From assembly GCA_913057435.1 (NCBI GenBank), contig CAJXNY010000002.1, forward strand, positions 62,001 through 126,000: DNA of 64,000 bases, in the 5' to 3' direction. This DNA is from an uncultured Oceanospirillaceae bacterium. Lineage in GTDB: Bacteria > Pseudomonadota > Gammaproteobacteria > Pseudomonadales > Balneatricaceae. Positions within the stretch are counted from its first letter, which is position 1; every line of letters starts with the position of its first letter. The notes below the pieces were generated by a model that did no database searches, was not told the DNA's origin, and saw only the letters and a list, made by a program, of their open reading frames with translations. Made by a program: the position numbers and the translations under genes. Below are positions 54,103-63,393 of the stretch, in pieces.

Positions 54103-56550
54103 TCAGCACTTGATCTTTTCCATGGCTGGATCATAGATAGAACGCAGCGATGGGGTCACTTTGTAGCGCACGCATTCCACTTCGACCTCGAAGCTGACAC
54201 TTTCCAGCCAGTCTTTGGTGATACCACCGTCATGGTGGATGTAACCCATGGCCACGGTTGCGCCCACGCTATGGCCAAACATACCGGCGGTGGTGCGGCC
54301 AATGATCTTGCCATCGGCCCAGATGGGCTCTTCGTGGTAGCACAGTGGTTCCGGGTTCTCGAACAGGAATGCCACAAAGCGTTTGGTCAGTGTGCCTTTG
54401 GCCTTCTGTGCCAGCAGCGCGTCTTTGCCGATAAAGCCACCGTCTTTATTGAAGTCAGAGGCAAAGCTCAGGCCCGCTTCCAGTGCGGTGTCTTCGTCGG
54501 TGATATCGTGACCCCAGTGGCGATAGCACTTCTCCATCCGCAGGGAGTTCATGGTGTGGTAGCCGTAAGGCTTGATGCCAAACTCTTCACCGGCGGCGCA
54601 GATCGCCTCGTAAACACTCGGTGCAAACTCGGTCGGGATGTACAGCTCCCAGCCCAGTTCACCAACGTAGGTGATACGCGAGGCGCGTACCAGGGCGTAG
54701 TGGATGTCGATCTCACGGGAGGTGGCAAACGGGAAGGCCTCGTTAGACAGATCCGCCTGAGTCAGTTTGCTCAGAGTGTCCCGTGCACGGGGGCCCATCA
54801 CGGTGACAACGGCCATGGCCGAGGTCATATCAGTGATCACCAGCTGGTGCGCGCCCTTGTGGCGGCGCAGCCAGTCCAGATCGCGGGTCTGACAGGCGAC
54901 ACCGGAGACGATCAGGAAGCGATCCTCTGCCAGCCGGGTAACCGTTACGTCAGCTTCGATGCCGCCACGTTCGTTCAGCCACTGGGTGTAGACCATTTTG
55001 CCGGGTGCCACAGCAACGTTGTTGGAGCAGATCCGGTTCAGGAACATCTCGGCATCCGGGCCTTCCACCTGGTATTTACAGAAGGAGGACTGGTCGATTA
55101 CGCCCACGGTGTTACGCACCGCTTCATGCTCGGCTTTGTTGTTATCAAACCAGTTCTGGCGGCCAAAGCTGTATTCATACTCAGCGGCCTGGCCTTCGTT
55201 GGCGAACCAGTTGGCCCGCTCCCAGCCATTTTCGGTACCGAATACCGCACCCTGAGCCTTGAGCTGTTCATGCAGTACGGAGCGGCGTACACCACGGGAG
55301 GTTTTGAACTGCTTGAACGGGTAGTGGGTTTCGTACAGCAGACCCAGGGTTTCAGTGGTGCGCTCCTGCAGATATGCCTGAGTGCCCTGGAACGGCATAT
55401 TACGACGGACATCCACATCCCAGAGATCACGTGGGGCGTGGCCTTTGTGAATCCACTCGGCTAGCATCTTGCCAGCACCGCCAGCAGACTGAATACCGAC
55501 GGAGTTGAAGCCAGCGGCAACAAAGTAGTTACCCAGCTCTGGTGCTTCGCCCAGGTGGTAGCGATCATCCGGGGTGAAGGACTCAGGGCCATTGAAGAAC
55601 ACCTGCAGGCCGGTTTCGGTCAGCTTTGGCACCCGGTGCATGGCGGCTTCCAGGTAAGGCTCCAGATGGTCGAAATCTTCTGGCAGTTCGTCGAAGTGGA
55701 AATCTTCCGGGATGCCTTTCATGCCCCAGGGTTTGGCGTTGGGCTCGAACATGCCGATCAGCATCTTGCCCGCGTCTTCTTTGTAATAGCAGTAGCCGTC
55801 CATATCCCGCATGGTTGGCAGGCCGTGCTTGAGGTCGGGCATGTTTTCGGTCACTACATAGAAGTGCTCGGCGGCATGCAGCGGTACGTTCACGCCTGCT
55901 TTTTTGCCAAACTCCCGCGCCCACATACCGGCACAGTTGACCACGTATTCGGCATCGATATCGCCGTGTTCAGTGATCACGCCTGCCGCTTTGCCGTCGC
56001 GGATTTTCATATCCAGCACTTTGCAGTTTTCGATGATCTTAGCGCCGCCCAGCCGGGCACCCTTGGCCAGTGCCTGGGTGGTGTCTACCGGGCTGGCCAT
56101 GCCATCCATCGGCAGATGGATCGCGCCCATCACATCGTCCACGTTCAGCAGTGGCCACATCTCTTTGGCCTGGTCCGGGGTGATCAGGTCACAGGGGAAA
56201 CCACAGACTTTGGCCATGGACGCGCCGCGTTTAAGCTCGGACAGGCGTTCGGTATTGGTGGCGATGGTCAGCGAGCCATTACGGACAAAGCCGGTGGCCT
56301 GGCCGGTTTCGGCTTCCAGCTGCTCGTAGAGGCTGGCGGAGTAGTTGGCCAGCATCGACATGTTGTAGGTGGCACGAAGTGTCGGCACCAGGCCGGCGGC
56401 ATGCCATGTAGTACCGCAGGTGAGGGTGCGGCGTTCCAGCAGCACCACATCGGTGATGCCCAGTTTGGTCAGGTGGTACGCGATGCTACAGCCGATAACA
56501 CCGCCACCGACGATAACAACCTGTGCAGATGAAGGAAGTTGTTTAGTCAT
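54103..56550 (-). CDS. Dimethylglycine dehydrogenase-type FAD/folate enzyme
   Basis: Oxidative N-demethylase of 815 residues. The start at 56550 (MTKQLPSSAQVVIVGGGVIG) has GGAGA upstream. The N-terminal DAO-type FAD domain has GGGVIG at 15-20 and TWHAAGLV, whose His50 is the likely covalent FAD site. An FAO_M middle segment follows, then a C-terminal GcvT-like folate domain (from about 430: QGTQAYLQERTTETLG region through LGWELYIPTEFAP). The folate domain traps formaldehyde as methylene-THF. Substrate could be dimethylglycine or sarcosine; etfAB, purU and folD nearby favour dimethylglycine. Confidence 0.88.
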   Translation of the reverse strand: MTKQLPSSAQVVIVGGGVIGCSIAYHLTKLGITDVVLLERRTLTCGTTWHAAGLVPTLRATYNMSMLANYSASLYEQLEAETGQATGFVRNGSLTIATNTERLSELKRGASMAKVCGFPCDLITPDQAKEMWPLLNVDDVMGAIHLPMDGMASPVDTTQALAKGARLGGAKIIENCKVLDMKIRDGKAAGVITEHGDIDAEYVVNCAGMWAREFGKKAGVNVPLHAAEHFYVVTENMPDLKHGLPTMRDMDGYCYYKEDAGKMLIGMFEPNAKPWGMKGIPEDFHFDELPEDFDHLEPYLEAAMHRVPKLTETGLQVFFNGPESFTPDDRYHLGEAPELGNYFVAAGFNSVGIQSAGGAGKMLAEWIHKGHAPRDLWDVDVRRNMPFQGTQAYLQERTTETLGLLYETHYPFKQFKTSRGVRRSVLHEQLKAQGAVFGTENGWERANWFANEGQAAEYEYSFGRQNWFDNNKAEHEAVRNTVGVIDQSSFCKYQVEGPDAEMFLNRICSNNVAVAPGKMVYTQWLNERGGIEADVTVTRLAEDRFLIVSGVACQTRDLDWLRRHKGAHQLVITDMTSAMAVVTVMGPRARDTLSKLTQADLSNEAFPFATSREIDIHYALVRASRITYVGELGWELYIPTEFAPSVYEAICAAGEEFGIKPYGYHTMNSLRMEKCYRHWGHDITDEDTALEAGLSFASDFNKDGGFIGKDALLAQKAKGTLTKRFVAFLFENPEPLCYHEEPIWADGKIIGRTTAGMFGHSVGATVAMGYIHHDGGITKDWLESVSFEVEVECVRYKVTPSLRSIYDPAMEKIKC

Positions 56551-56599
56551 TATTATTGTTCTCCAGACCCCGGCCCTGTTGCGGGGTGTGTTTATCAGG

Positions 56600-56661
56600 G
56601 TAGGAGCCAGCTTGCTGGCGAAACGGCCATGGCCAGAAATCGCCAGCAAGCTGGCTCCTAC
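56600..56661. repeat. Perfect REP pair between purU and the dehydrogenase gene
   Basis: GTAGGAGCCAGCTTGCTGGC(G) at 56600-56620 and its exact reverse complement at 56641-56661 enclose a 20-bp loop containing the palindrome GGCCATGGCC. On the mRNA this 21-bp stem lies between purU and the dehydrogenase and could modulate their relative expression. The family is dispersed through the window. Confidence 0.85.
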
Positions 56662-56677
56662 GGTAGTGAGTCAGGCG

Positions 56678-57532
56678 TTAGCTGAAAACCACGGTTTTAT
56701 TTCCGTGTACCAGGATGCGATCTTCCAGGTGGGCGCGCAGGCCACGGGCCAGTACGGTTTTCTCAACGTCTTTACCCAGCCGTACCAGATCATCCACCCG
56801 GTCGCTGTGGCTGACGCGTGCCACGTCCTGGTCGATGATCGGGCCTTCATCCAGCTGCTCGGTCACGTAGTGGCAGGTTGCACCAATCAGTTTCACCCCA
56901 CGACGGGACGCCTGGTGGTACGGCCTGGCACCGATAAAAGAGGGCAGGAAGCTGTGGTGAATATTGATAACTTTATGGCGGTATCTCTCACACAGTGCCT
57001 GGGGCAGAATCTGCATGTAACGCGCCAGTACGATGCAGTCTGCGGCGTACTCTTCGATCAGGCGCTCGGTTTCCGCAAACCCAGGGGCTTTGTCATCTTT
57101 ATTAACCGGTACATGGTGGAACGGAATACCGTACCACTCAACCAGCCCGCGCATATCTTCATGGTTGGAGATTACGCAGGGGATATCACACTTCAGGTCA
57201 CCGCTTTTCCAGCGATCAAGCAGGTCGGACAGGCAATGGCTGCCTTTGCTGGCCATGATCACCACTTTTTTGGGTACCGCACTATCGGTGAATTTCAGAT
57301 TGAGCTGAAACCTGTCTGCCAGCGAGGCGAACTGTTCCTGCAGGCCTTCAATGCCGAAGGGCAGGGAGTCCGCCTGGATCTCGAAACGGGAGAAAAACCA
57401 GTTGCTGTCTTCATCTGAATGGTGAGCAGCTTCTGAGATCCAGCCACCATTGCGGGTAATCACTTCACCCGCGTGGGTGACAATTCCTACCTGATCAGGG
57501 CAGTCCAGCAAGAGTCGATATGTACGGTTCAT
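56678..57532 (-). CDS. purU: Formyltetrahydrofolate deformylase
   Basis: Hydrolyses 10-formyl-THF to formate and THF, regenerating free folate. The 284-residue protein has an N-terminal ACT-like domain (about 5-80) and a formyltransferase-fold domain. The active-site triad is Asn190, His192 (INIHHSFLPSF) and Asp228 (QLDEGPIID), with the same spacing as in GART enzymes. It lies 42 bp after etfA. In dimethylglycine operons it discards excess C1 units. Confidence 0.93.
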   Translation of the reverse strand: MNRTYRLLLDCPDQVGIVTHAGEVITRNGGWISEAAHHSDEDSNWFFSRFEIQADSLPFGIEGLQEQFASLADRFQLNLKFTDSAVPKKVVIMASKGSHCLSDLLDRWKSGDLKCDIPCVISNHEDMRGLVEWYGIPFHHVPVNKDDKAPGFAETERLIEEYAADCIVLARYMQILPQALCERYRHKVINIHHSFLPSFIGARPYHQASRRGVKLIGATCHYVTEQLDEGPIIDQDVARVSHSDRVDDLVRLGKDVEKTVLARGLRAHLEDRILVHGNKTVVFS

Positions 57533-57574
57533 CAGTGTTATTCCTTAAGGCCAGCGATTTTTATTGTTGGGAGA

Positions 57575-58522
57575 TCAGAGTGCCTGTTCCAGCTCAGGCA
57601 ACACATCAAACAGGTCCGCCACCAGGCCGTAGTCCGCGACGCGGAAAATAGGCGCTTCTTCATCTTTATTGATAGCGACGATCACATTGGAGTCTTTCAT
57701 GCCGGCCAGGTGCTGAATGGCACCGGAGATACCCACGGCAATGTACAGTTCCGGCGCGACGATTTTGCCCGTCTGGCCGACCTGCATATCGTTGGGGACG
57801 AATCCGGCATCCACAGCGGCGCGAGAGGCACCCACCGCCGCGCCGATCTTGTCGGCCACTTTTTCCAGCATCGGGAAGTTATCGCCGGACTGCATGCCAC
57901 GACCACCCGACACAATAATCCGCGCAGCGGTGAGTTCCGGGCGCTCAGAGACGCTCATCTCTTCACTGATAAAGCGTGATAAGCCACTCTCAGCCGCGCC
58001 ATCGTGCTGAGTTACCGGTGCATTACCACCACTGGCTTCAACGGCGGTAAAAGCAGTGCCACGTACGGTGATTGCTTTGACAGTGTCACTGCTCTGCACG
58101 GTCGCCAGAGCGTTGCCTGCATAGACCGGACGAACGAAGGTATCGCTGCTGACTACTTCAGTGATATCAGAAATCTGTGCAACGTCCAGCAGGGCGGCAG
58201 CGCGTGGCAGCAGGTTTTTACCGGTGGTAGTAGCGGCTGCCAGCAGGTGACTGTAACCGGAAGTCTGGCAGAGGTTTACCAGCAGCGGGGCCATATTCTC
58301 CGGCAGCTGGTGCGCTAGGGCGGCGTTGTCAGCCACCACGACGGCGCTTACACCGGCCACGGCTGCAGCCTGTTCGGCGGCACCGCCACAGTTTTCACCG
58401 GCAACCAGCAGGGTAATTTCACCTGCACCGGCGTTTTTCAGCGCGACGGCGGCCTGTACGGTGTTCAAGGTGGCAGCTTTCAGAGTGTTGTTGTCATGTT
58501 CAGCAATAACCAGAATAGACAT
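57575..58522 (-). CDS. etfA: Electron-transfer flavoprotein alpha subunit
   Basis: Large ETF subunit of 315 residues binding FAD. The C-terminal FAD domain shows [36 protein letters not shown] and [21 protein letters not shown]. It overlaps etfB by one base (TAATG), so translation is coupled. It receives electrons from the dimethylglycine dehydrogenase and delivers them to ETF-QO. Confidence 0.94.
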   Translation of the reverse strand: MSILVIAEHDNNTLKAATLNTVQAAVALKNAGAGEITLLVAGENCGGAAEQAAAVAGVSAVVVADNAALAHQLPENMAPLLVNLCQTSGYSHLLAAATTTGKNLLPRAAALLDVAQISDITEVVSSDTFVRPVYAGNALATVQSSDTVKAITVRGTAFTAVEASGGNAPVTQHDGAAESGLSRFISEEMSVSERPELTAARIIVSGGRGMQSGDNFPMLEKVADKIGAAVGASRAAVDAGFVPNDMQVGQTGKIVAPELYIAVGISGAIQHLAGMKDSNVIVAINKDEEAPIFRVADYGLVADLFDVLPELEQAL

Positions 58523-59271
58523 TAGAGTACCCCCGCATCAGTTTTCAGTTTTTCGACCAGTTCGGCGACATTCGCCACCATTACACCCGGTTCACGTTCA
58601 GCTGGGGCAGTCATTTTCAGTGTGCTCAGGCGGTGTGCTGTGTTGATGCCCAGCGCATCGGTGGTGATGACCTCAAGCGGCTTGCGCTTGGCTTTCATAA
58701 TGTTCGGCAGGGAGGCAAAGCGCGGCTCATTCAGACGCAGGTCGGTGGTCACGATGGCAGGTAGTTTGATCGCGACCTGCTGCAGGCCACCGTCAACTTC
58801 ACGGGTTACCCGCGCTTCATCGCCTTCAACTTTGATTTGCGAAGCGAATGTGCCCTGAGGCATGCCAGCCAGCGCCGCCAGCATCTGGCCGGTCTGGTTG
58901 TTATCACCATCAATTGACTGTTTACCCAGAATCACCAGTCCAGGCTGCTCTTTTTCCACCACGGCATTGAGCAGCTTGGCAATTGCCAGCGGCTCCAGCG
59001 TCTGTGCGGTATCAATCTGGATGGCACGGTCGGCCCCCAGTGCCAGTGCAGTACGTAGCTGTTCCTGACAGGCAGTGTCGCCGATGCTGACGGCAATCAC
59101 TTCCTCGGCAACGCCGCTTTCTTTCAGCCGTACCGCTTCTTCGATGGCAATCTCACAGAAGGGGTTGATGGCCATTTTCACGTTGTTCAGTTCGACATCA
59201 GAGTTATCCGCTTTAACACGGATCTTGACGTTGGCATCCACAACGCGTTTTACCGCGACCAGTACTTTCAT
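58522..59271 (-). CDS. etfB: Electron-transfer flavoprotein beta subunit
   Basis: Small ETF subunit of 249 residues binding AMP. Characteristic segments are [46 protein letters not shown] and [16 protein letters not shown]. It is the first gene of the minus-strand operon etfB-etfA-purU-dimethylglycine dehydrogenase, with AGGTCACC before the ATG. Confidence 0.94.
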   Translation of the reverse strand: MKVLVAVKRVVDANVKIRVKADNSDVELNNVKMAINPFCEIAIEEAVRLKESGVAEEVIAVSIGDTACQEQLRTALALGADRAIQIDTAQTLEPLAIAKLLNAVVEKEQPGLVILGKQSIDGDNNQTGQMLAALAGMPQGTFASQIKVEGDEARVTREVDGGLQQVAIKLPAIVTTDLRLNEPRFASLPNIMKAKRKPLEVITTDALGINTAHRLSTLKMTAPAEREPGVMVANVAELVEKLKTDAGVL

Positions 59272-59593
59272 GGTGACCTCGATATCGCAAAAGTTGTTTT
59301 ATTTATCGGTATGAAAATATCGATTTAAATTTCACGATCATAATCATCCATTGGCACTAATTATGTCAAGAGGTTGTTTTTGAAATTTATTCAGTCTTTT
59401 TGTGATCACACAATGTTGATGTTTTCTGCTGTAACTAAAACTAACAACAGGGCAGTTTTTCTCATTTGTTCACCCCCGGGTAGCGGGGCAGACTCGAATG
59501 TATCGGGCTTGCTGGTAAGCCCGTCTCCGATCAGACAGGGGGTCTGGCGGAGGATGAACAATAAAAAGTCGCTTCAGCGATGTAGAGGTATGT
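59272..59593. promoter_or_regulatory. Divergent control region of etfB operon and TauABC-like operon
   Basis: 322 bp, AT-rich around 59285-59420. It must contain both promoters. No convincing operator or riboswitch was found. Confidence 0.5.
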
Positions 59594-60592
59594 ATGGATA
59601 TGAAATCTGATAAGCGTTATCGCGCCGCAGTACTTTCCACCCTCATTCTGGCCAGCAGTGCGACTGCTGCGGATCTGCCAGACCAGGTAACCATCGGCTA
59701 TTTCCTGGAATGGCCCACAGCAAGCCAGGTGGCGCAGGTCGACAAACTGTACGATCAGACCATGGGCGTAAAAGTTGACTGGCGCGCCTTTGACTCCGGC
59801 ACTGCCATGTCGGCAGCGATGGCCTCCGGCGATGTTGATATGGCGTACTCCCAGGGGCTGGTGCCCTTCACCGTCGCAGTGTCTCAGGGGCTGCCGATCA
59901 CGATGGTCGGCATTGCGGTGTCCTATGCCGAGAATGACAACTGTGTTGTCGGCAAAAACACCGGTATTACTCAGAACAATGCCAACGCGCTGGAAGGAAA
60001 GAACGTTGCAGTGCCCTTTGGCACAGTTGCTCACTACAAGATGTTACGGGTACTCAGCCACCTGAATGTTGATAGCAAACAGCTGCACATACTGGATATG
60101 GCCCCGGCAGATGGCGCAGCGGCGATGGCCCGTGGCGATGTCGCCATGGCCTGCGGCTGGGGTGGTGCATTGCGACGGATGAAAAAATATGGCGATGTGC
60201 TGATGAGTGCCAAAGCGCAGGAGGCAATGGGCATTCGAGTATTTGATGTGATCTCCGCCAGTAACCGCTTTGCCAAAGACTATCCGCAGCTGATTACCCA
60301 GTTCCTGCAGGTGACCGACGATACCAACCGTGCCTACCTGAATAACCCTGACCGTTACCGGCCAACGATCGCCAAAGCATCGGGTATGCCCGTGGCGGAT
60401 GCCAATCAGGTGCTGGATCTGTTCGATTTCCCGCTTAAAAAGCAGCAGCTGTCAGCGGACTGGCTGGGTGGCACGGTGCAGTCTTACACCAAAGAGGTGG
60501 CGGATTTCTTCGTCAAGCACAAGCAGATACCACGGGCACTGAATGACTATAGCGCCACCATTGATACCCAGTTCTACAAACAGGTGAACTGA
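59594..60592 (+). CDS. tauA: TauA-like ABC transporter substrate-binding protein
   Basis: Periplasmic binding protein of 332 residues with a signal peptide (residues 1-25, ending SSATAA). The mature part resembles taurine-binding TauA: TIGYFLEWPTASQVAQ, GDVDMAYSQGLVPF and DVAMACGWGGAL. GAGG lies upstream. ATPase and permease genes follow. Taurine is the best guess given tpa/xsc/pta at 20.8-27.6 kb, but the divergent dimethylglycine operon leaves room for a methylated amine substrate. Confidence 0.8.
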   Translation: MDMKSDKRYRAAVLSTLILASSATAADLPDQVTIGYFLEWPTASQVAQVDKLYDQTMGVKVDWRAFDSGTAMSAAMASGDVDMAYSQGLVPFTVAVSQGLPITMVGIAVSYAENDNCVVGKNTGITQNNANALEGKNVAVPFGTVAHYKMLRVLSHLNVDSKQLHILDMAPADGAAAMARGDVAMACGWGGALRRMKKYGDVLMSAKAQEAMGIRVFDVISASNRFAKDYPQLITQFLQVTDDTNRAYLNNPDRYRPTIAKASGMPVADANQVLDLFDFPLKKQQLSADWLGGTVQSYTKEVADFFVKHKQIPRALNDYSATIDTQFYKQVN

Positions 60593-60646
60593 ATCGGGCG
60601 GGCGCAGCATACCGCGCCCTTTGCTTTTTAAAGAGGCTAGATACAG

Positions 60647-61447
60647 ATGTCAGAACTGGTAGTAAATAACGTTTCTATGATTTTTGATACCCCGGATGGC
60701 GGTACGGTCGAAGCATTAAGAGACCTGTCGTTCAACCTGAAGCAGGGTGAGTTACTGTCCATTCTTGGCCCTTCCGGCTGTGGTAAAAGCACGCTGCTGA
60801 ATATTATTGCAGGCTTCCTTGCGCCGACAGCTGGCACCGTACATATGGACTCGCGTGAACTGCATGGCCCCGGCGCCGATCGCGGCATGGTGTTCCAGCA
60901 AGGTGCGCTGTTTGAATGGCTAAGCGTGGCCGAGAATATTGGTTTTGGCTTAACCATGCAGGGGCGGCCAAAACATGAAATCCGGCAAACGGTTAATCAT
61001 CTGCTGGAAACGGTTGGCTTGCGGGACTTCGGTAATAAAGCGGTTTATGAGCTGTCCGGCGGGATGCAGCAGCGTGTTGCCCTGGCCCGGTGCCTGGCCA
61101 ATGACCCGGACATTATCCTCATGGATGAACCACTAGGGGCGCTGGATGCGCTGACCCGCGAGAAGATGCAGGGTCTGGTACTCAAGCTCTGGAAGGAAAC
61201 CGGCAAGACCATCATCCTGATTACCCATAGCGTTGAAGAGGCGCTGTTCCTGGGTGAAAAGCTGTTTGTGATGGCGCCACGACCGGGTCGTATTCACAAA
61301 GAGTACAGCCTGCCATTCGCAGAGGCGGGGCTAACACAGGACCCAAGAGAGATCAGGGCCTCGACTGCGTTTGTTGAGAAACGAGAAGAGATCCTGTCGA
61401 TGATCTGGGAAATGGAAGAACAGATCATGGGCACGGCGGAGGTGTGA
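60647..61447 (+). CDS. tauB: TauB-like ABC transporter ATP-binding protein
   Basis: A 266-residue ATPase of the nitrate/sulfonate/taurine importer family: Walker A GPSGCGKST, Q-loop FQQGALFEWL, signature LSGGMQQRVALARCL, Walker B IILMDEPLGALDA and the switch His in ITHSVEEA. It ends two bases before the permease start. Confidence 0.9.
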   Translation: MSELVVNNVSMIFDTPDGGTVEALRDLSFNLKQGELLSILGPSGCGKSTLLNIIAGFLAPTAGTVHMDSRELHGPGADRGMVFQQGALFEWLSVAENIGFGLTMQGRPKHEIRQTVNHLLETVGLRDFGNKAVYELSGGMQQRVALARCLANDPDIILMDEPLGALDALTREKMQGLVLKLWKETGKTIILITHSVEEALFLGEKLFVMAPRPGRIHKEYSLPFAEAGLTQDPREIRASTAFVEKREEILSMIWEMEEQIMGTAEV

Positions 61448-61448
61448 T

Positions 61449-62306
61449 ATGACATTTATAGAACGTCTGAAAGAACGAGTAGGTATTTCCGCCAGTGGTC
61501 TGGAAAAACGCAAAACAGTGACCTTTGGTGATGCGGCAGCGGTTGCCGATGGCCGTTTCTGGAGCATGATGTCGGTGCTGACCTTAGCCATGGCCTGGTA
61601 TGTGGGTAGCGCACTGGGCTGGGTGAATCCAATTTTCTGGCCATCGCCCGCGTCTGTCTGGGATCAGTTCATCAGTATCTCTGGCGAAGGCTACCGCAAC
61701 TTTTCTTTGTGGGAGCATGTATGGGCCAGCCTTTACCGCATCCTGGTAGGCTTCAGCCTGGGCTGCCTGATCGGCATTCCACTGGGCTTTGCCATGGGCC
61801 TGTCAAAAGTCGTGCGCGGCTGCTTTGACCCCATTGTTGAATTTTTTCGTCCCATTCCGCCATTGGCGTTTATCCCACTGGTGATTATCTGGTCTGGCAT
61901 TGGCGAGCGCTCCAAAATCCTGCTGCTGTTCTTTGCTGCGCTGTGGATCATGGTGATCGCTGCGCGGGCCGGGGTGGGCAGTGTAAAACTGTCGAAAATA
62001 CACGCCGCCTACTCACTGGGCGCCAGTAAAAAACAGATTTTGTGGCACGTTATTCTGCCCAACTCGCTGCCAGAAATTTTCACGGGTATGCGAGTCGCGA
62101 TGGGCGTCTGCTGGGGCACCGTGGTGGCTGCTGAGCTGGTCGCCGCAGAGAGCGGGGTGGGGTATATGATCATGGTTGCCAGTAAGTTCCTGTCTACCGA
62201 CATCGTGGTACTCGGGGTGATCATTGTCGGCCTGATCGGCTACGGCATTGATATTCTGATGCGTAAACTGGAAGCAAAACTGATTCCCTGGAAAGGCAAA
62301 GCCTGA
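61449..62306 (+). CDS. tauC: TauC-like ABC transporter permease
   Basis: A 285-residue permease with about six membrane segments and the cytoplasmic coupling (EAA) loop AAYSLGASKKQILWHVILP. It is coupled to tauB and followed by a terminator. Confidence 0.88.
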   Translation: MTFIERLKERVGISASGLEKRKTVTFGDAAAVADGRFWSMMSVLTLAMAWYVGSALGWVNPIFWPSPASVWDQFISISGEGYRNFSLWEHVWASLYRILVGFSLGCLIGIPLGFAMGLSKVVRGCFDPIVEFFRPIPPLAFIPLVIIWSGIGERSKILLLFFAALWIMVIAARAGVGSVKLSKIHAAYSLGASKKQILWHVILPNSLPEIFTGMRVAMGVCWGTVVAAELVAAESGVGYMIMVASKFLSTDIVVLGVIIVGLIGYGIDILMRKLEAKLIPWKGKA

Positions 62307-62338
62307 CCGGGATGCACTAAGAAGATGAAGGACCTTTA

Positions 62339-62363
62339 CCGCAGCCTGGCTGCGGTTTTTTTT
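62339..62363 (+). terminator. Rho-independent terminator after tauC
   Basis: CCGCAGC-CTG-GCTGCGG followed by an eight-T run, 33 bp after the stop. Confidence 0.9.
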
Positions 62364-62487
62364 GCTCTGAATTTTCTTTTAGATCACAAGCAGATGAGGC
62401 TAACAAAGGCAAGACAGGTATAAGGCCTGGTCCAATGAAACAGGCATTCTACGGCACAAGGGGGGACAAACCAGAGGATGGGAGGCT

Positions 62488-63393
62488 TTACTTACTGCGA
62501 ATCAGGTGTTGTTCGCAGGTCAGCTGGTGATGCAGCCAGTTGGCAAAGTTAATCACCTTGCTGTCAGGCAGGCTGCGCGCAGACTGTACAAGATACCAGG
62601 CACCCAGCTCAGGAATACTGTCATCAACCGGCATCACCAGCCTGCCGGAGGCCAGGTCGGCGCTGGCAAACCAGGATTGCACGATGGCAATTCCCTGACC
62701 CGCAATCGCGGCCTCCAGGGCGAGCAGGTGATTATCCTGGTGATAGCCCATCTTGACCTGCTGCTCATCCAGCCCCTGCGCGAGAAGCCAGGTTGGCAGA
62801 TTGCGGGGGGACTCACTGATCGGCAGAAACGGCTGGCTGAGCAATGTGTTCCTGTCCACTGTCGCTGTGCCGAACAGCTGCGGGCTGCACACTGCAATCA
62901 GGCTGCCCTTGAATAGCGGCTGGTACACCAGTCCGGGTTTGGTTTCTTCTGTGTAGATCAGGCCCAGGTCGGCTTTATCGGGCTCAAAATCCCAGGCCAG
63001 GTAGGAGTTATACAGCTCGACCTGAATGGCCGGGTATTGCTGGCGAAACAGCCCCAGCCGGGGCACCAGCCAGCGCGCTGCAATGCCCATATAGGCCTGC
63101 ACCGTTAACTCGCCGGCATCCGGTTCACCAAATAGCGTTAATGTGCTGCGTTCGATCTGGTTAAGCGCTGCCTGAATTTCGACAAAATAGCGCTGCCCTA
63201 CATCGGTCACGGCAATGGTTCGCCCCAGTCGCTGGAACAGCAACTGGCCCAGCTGCTGCTCCAGCTTTTTGATCTGATGGCTGACCGCTGAGTGGGTTAC
63301 GTTCAACTCATCTGCTGCTTTCTGAAAACTCTTCAGCCGCGCTGTGGCTTCAAAGGCACGCAGCGCGTTGAGAGGAGGGAAGTGGCGTTTCAT
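62488..63393 (-). CDS. LysR-family regulator (GcvA-like), second of a tandem pair
   Basis: A 301-residue LysR protein. HTH at about residues 6-64 (LNALRAFEATARLKSFQKAA then VTHSAVSHQIKKLE), followed by the GcvA-type effector domain (VQAYMGIAARWLVPRLGLFR). Its ATG overlaps the stop of the upstream LysR gene by four bases, so the two are co-translated. Target unknown; the neighbouring transporter operon is one possibility. Confidence 0.88.
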   Translation of the reverse strand: MKRHFPPLNALRAFEATARLKSFQKAADELNVTHSAVSHQIKKLEQQLGQLLFQRLGRTIAVTDVGQRYFVEIQAALNQIERSTLTLFGEPDAGELTVQAYMGIAARWLVPRLGLFRQQYPAIQVELYNSYLAWDFEPDKADLGLIYTEETKPGLVYQPLFKGSLIAVCSPQLFGTATVDRNTLLSQPFLPISESPRNLPTWLLAQGLDEQQVKMGYHQDNHLLALEAAIAGQGIAIVQSWFASADLASGRLVMPVDDSIPELGAWYLVQSARSLPDSKVINFANWLHHQLTCEQHLIRSK

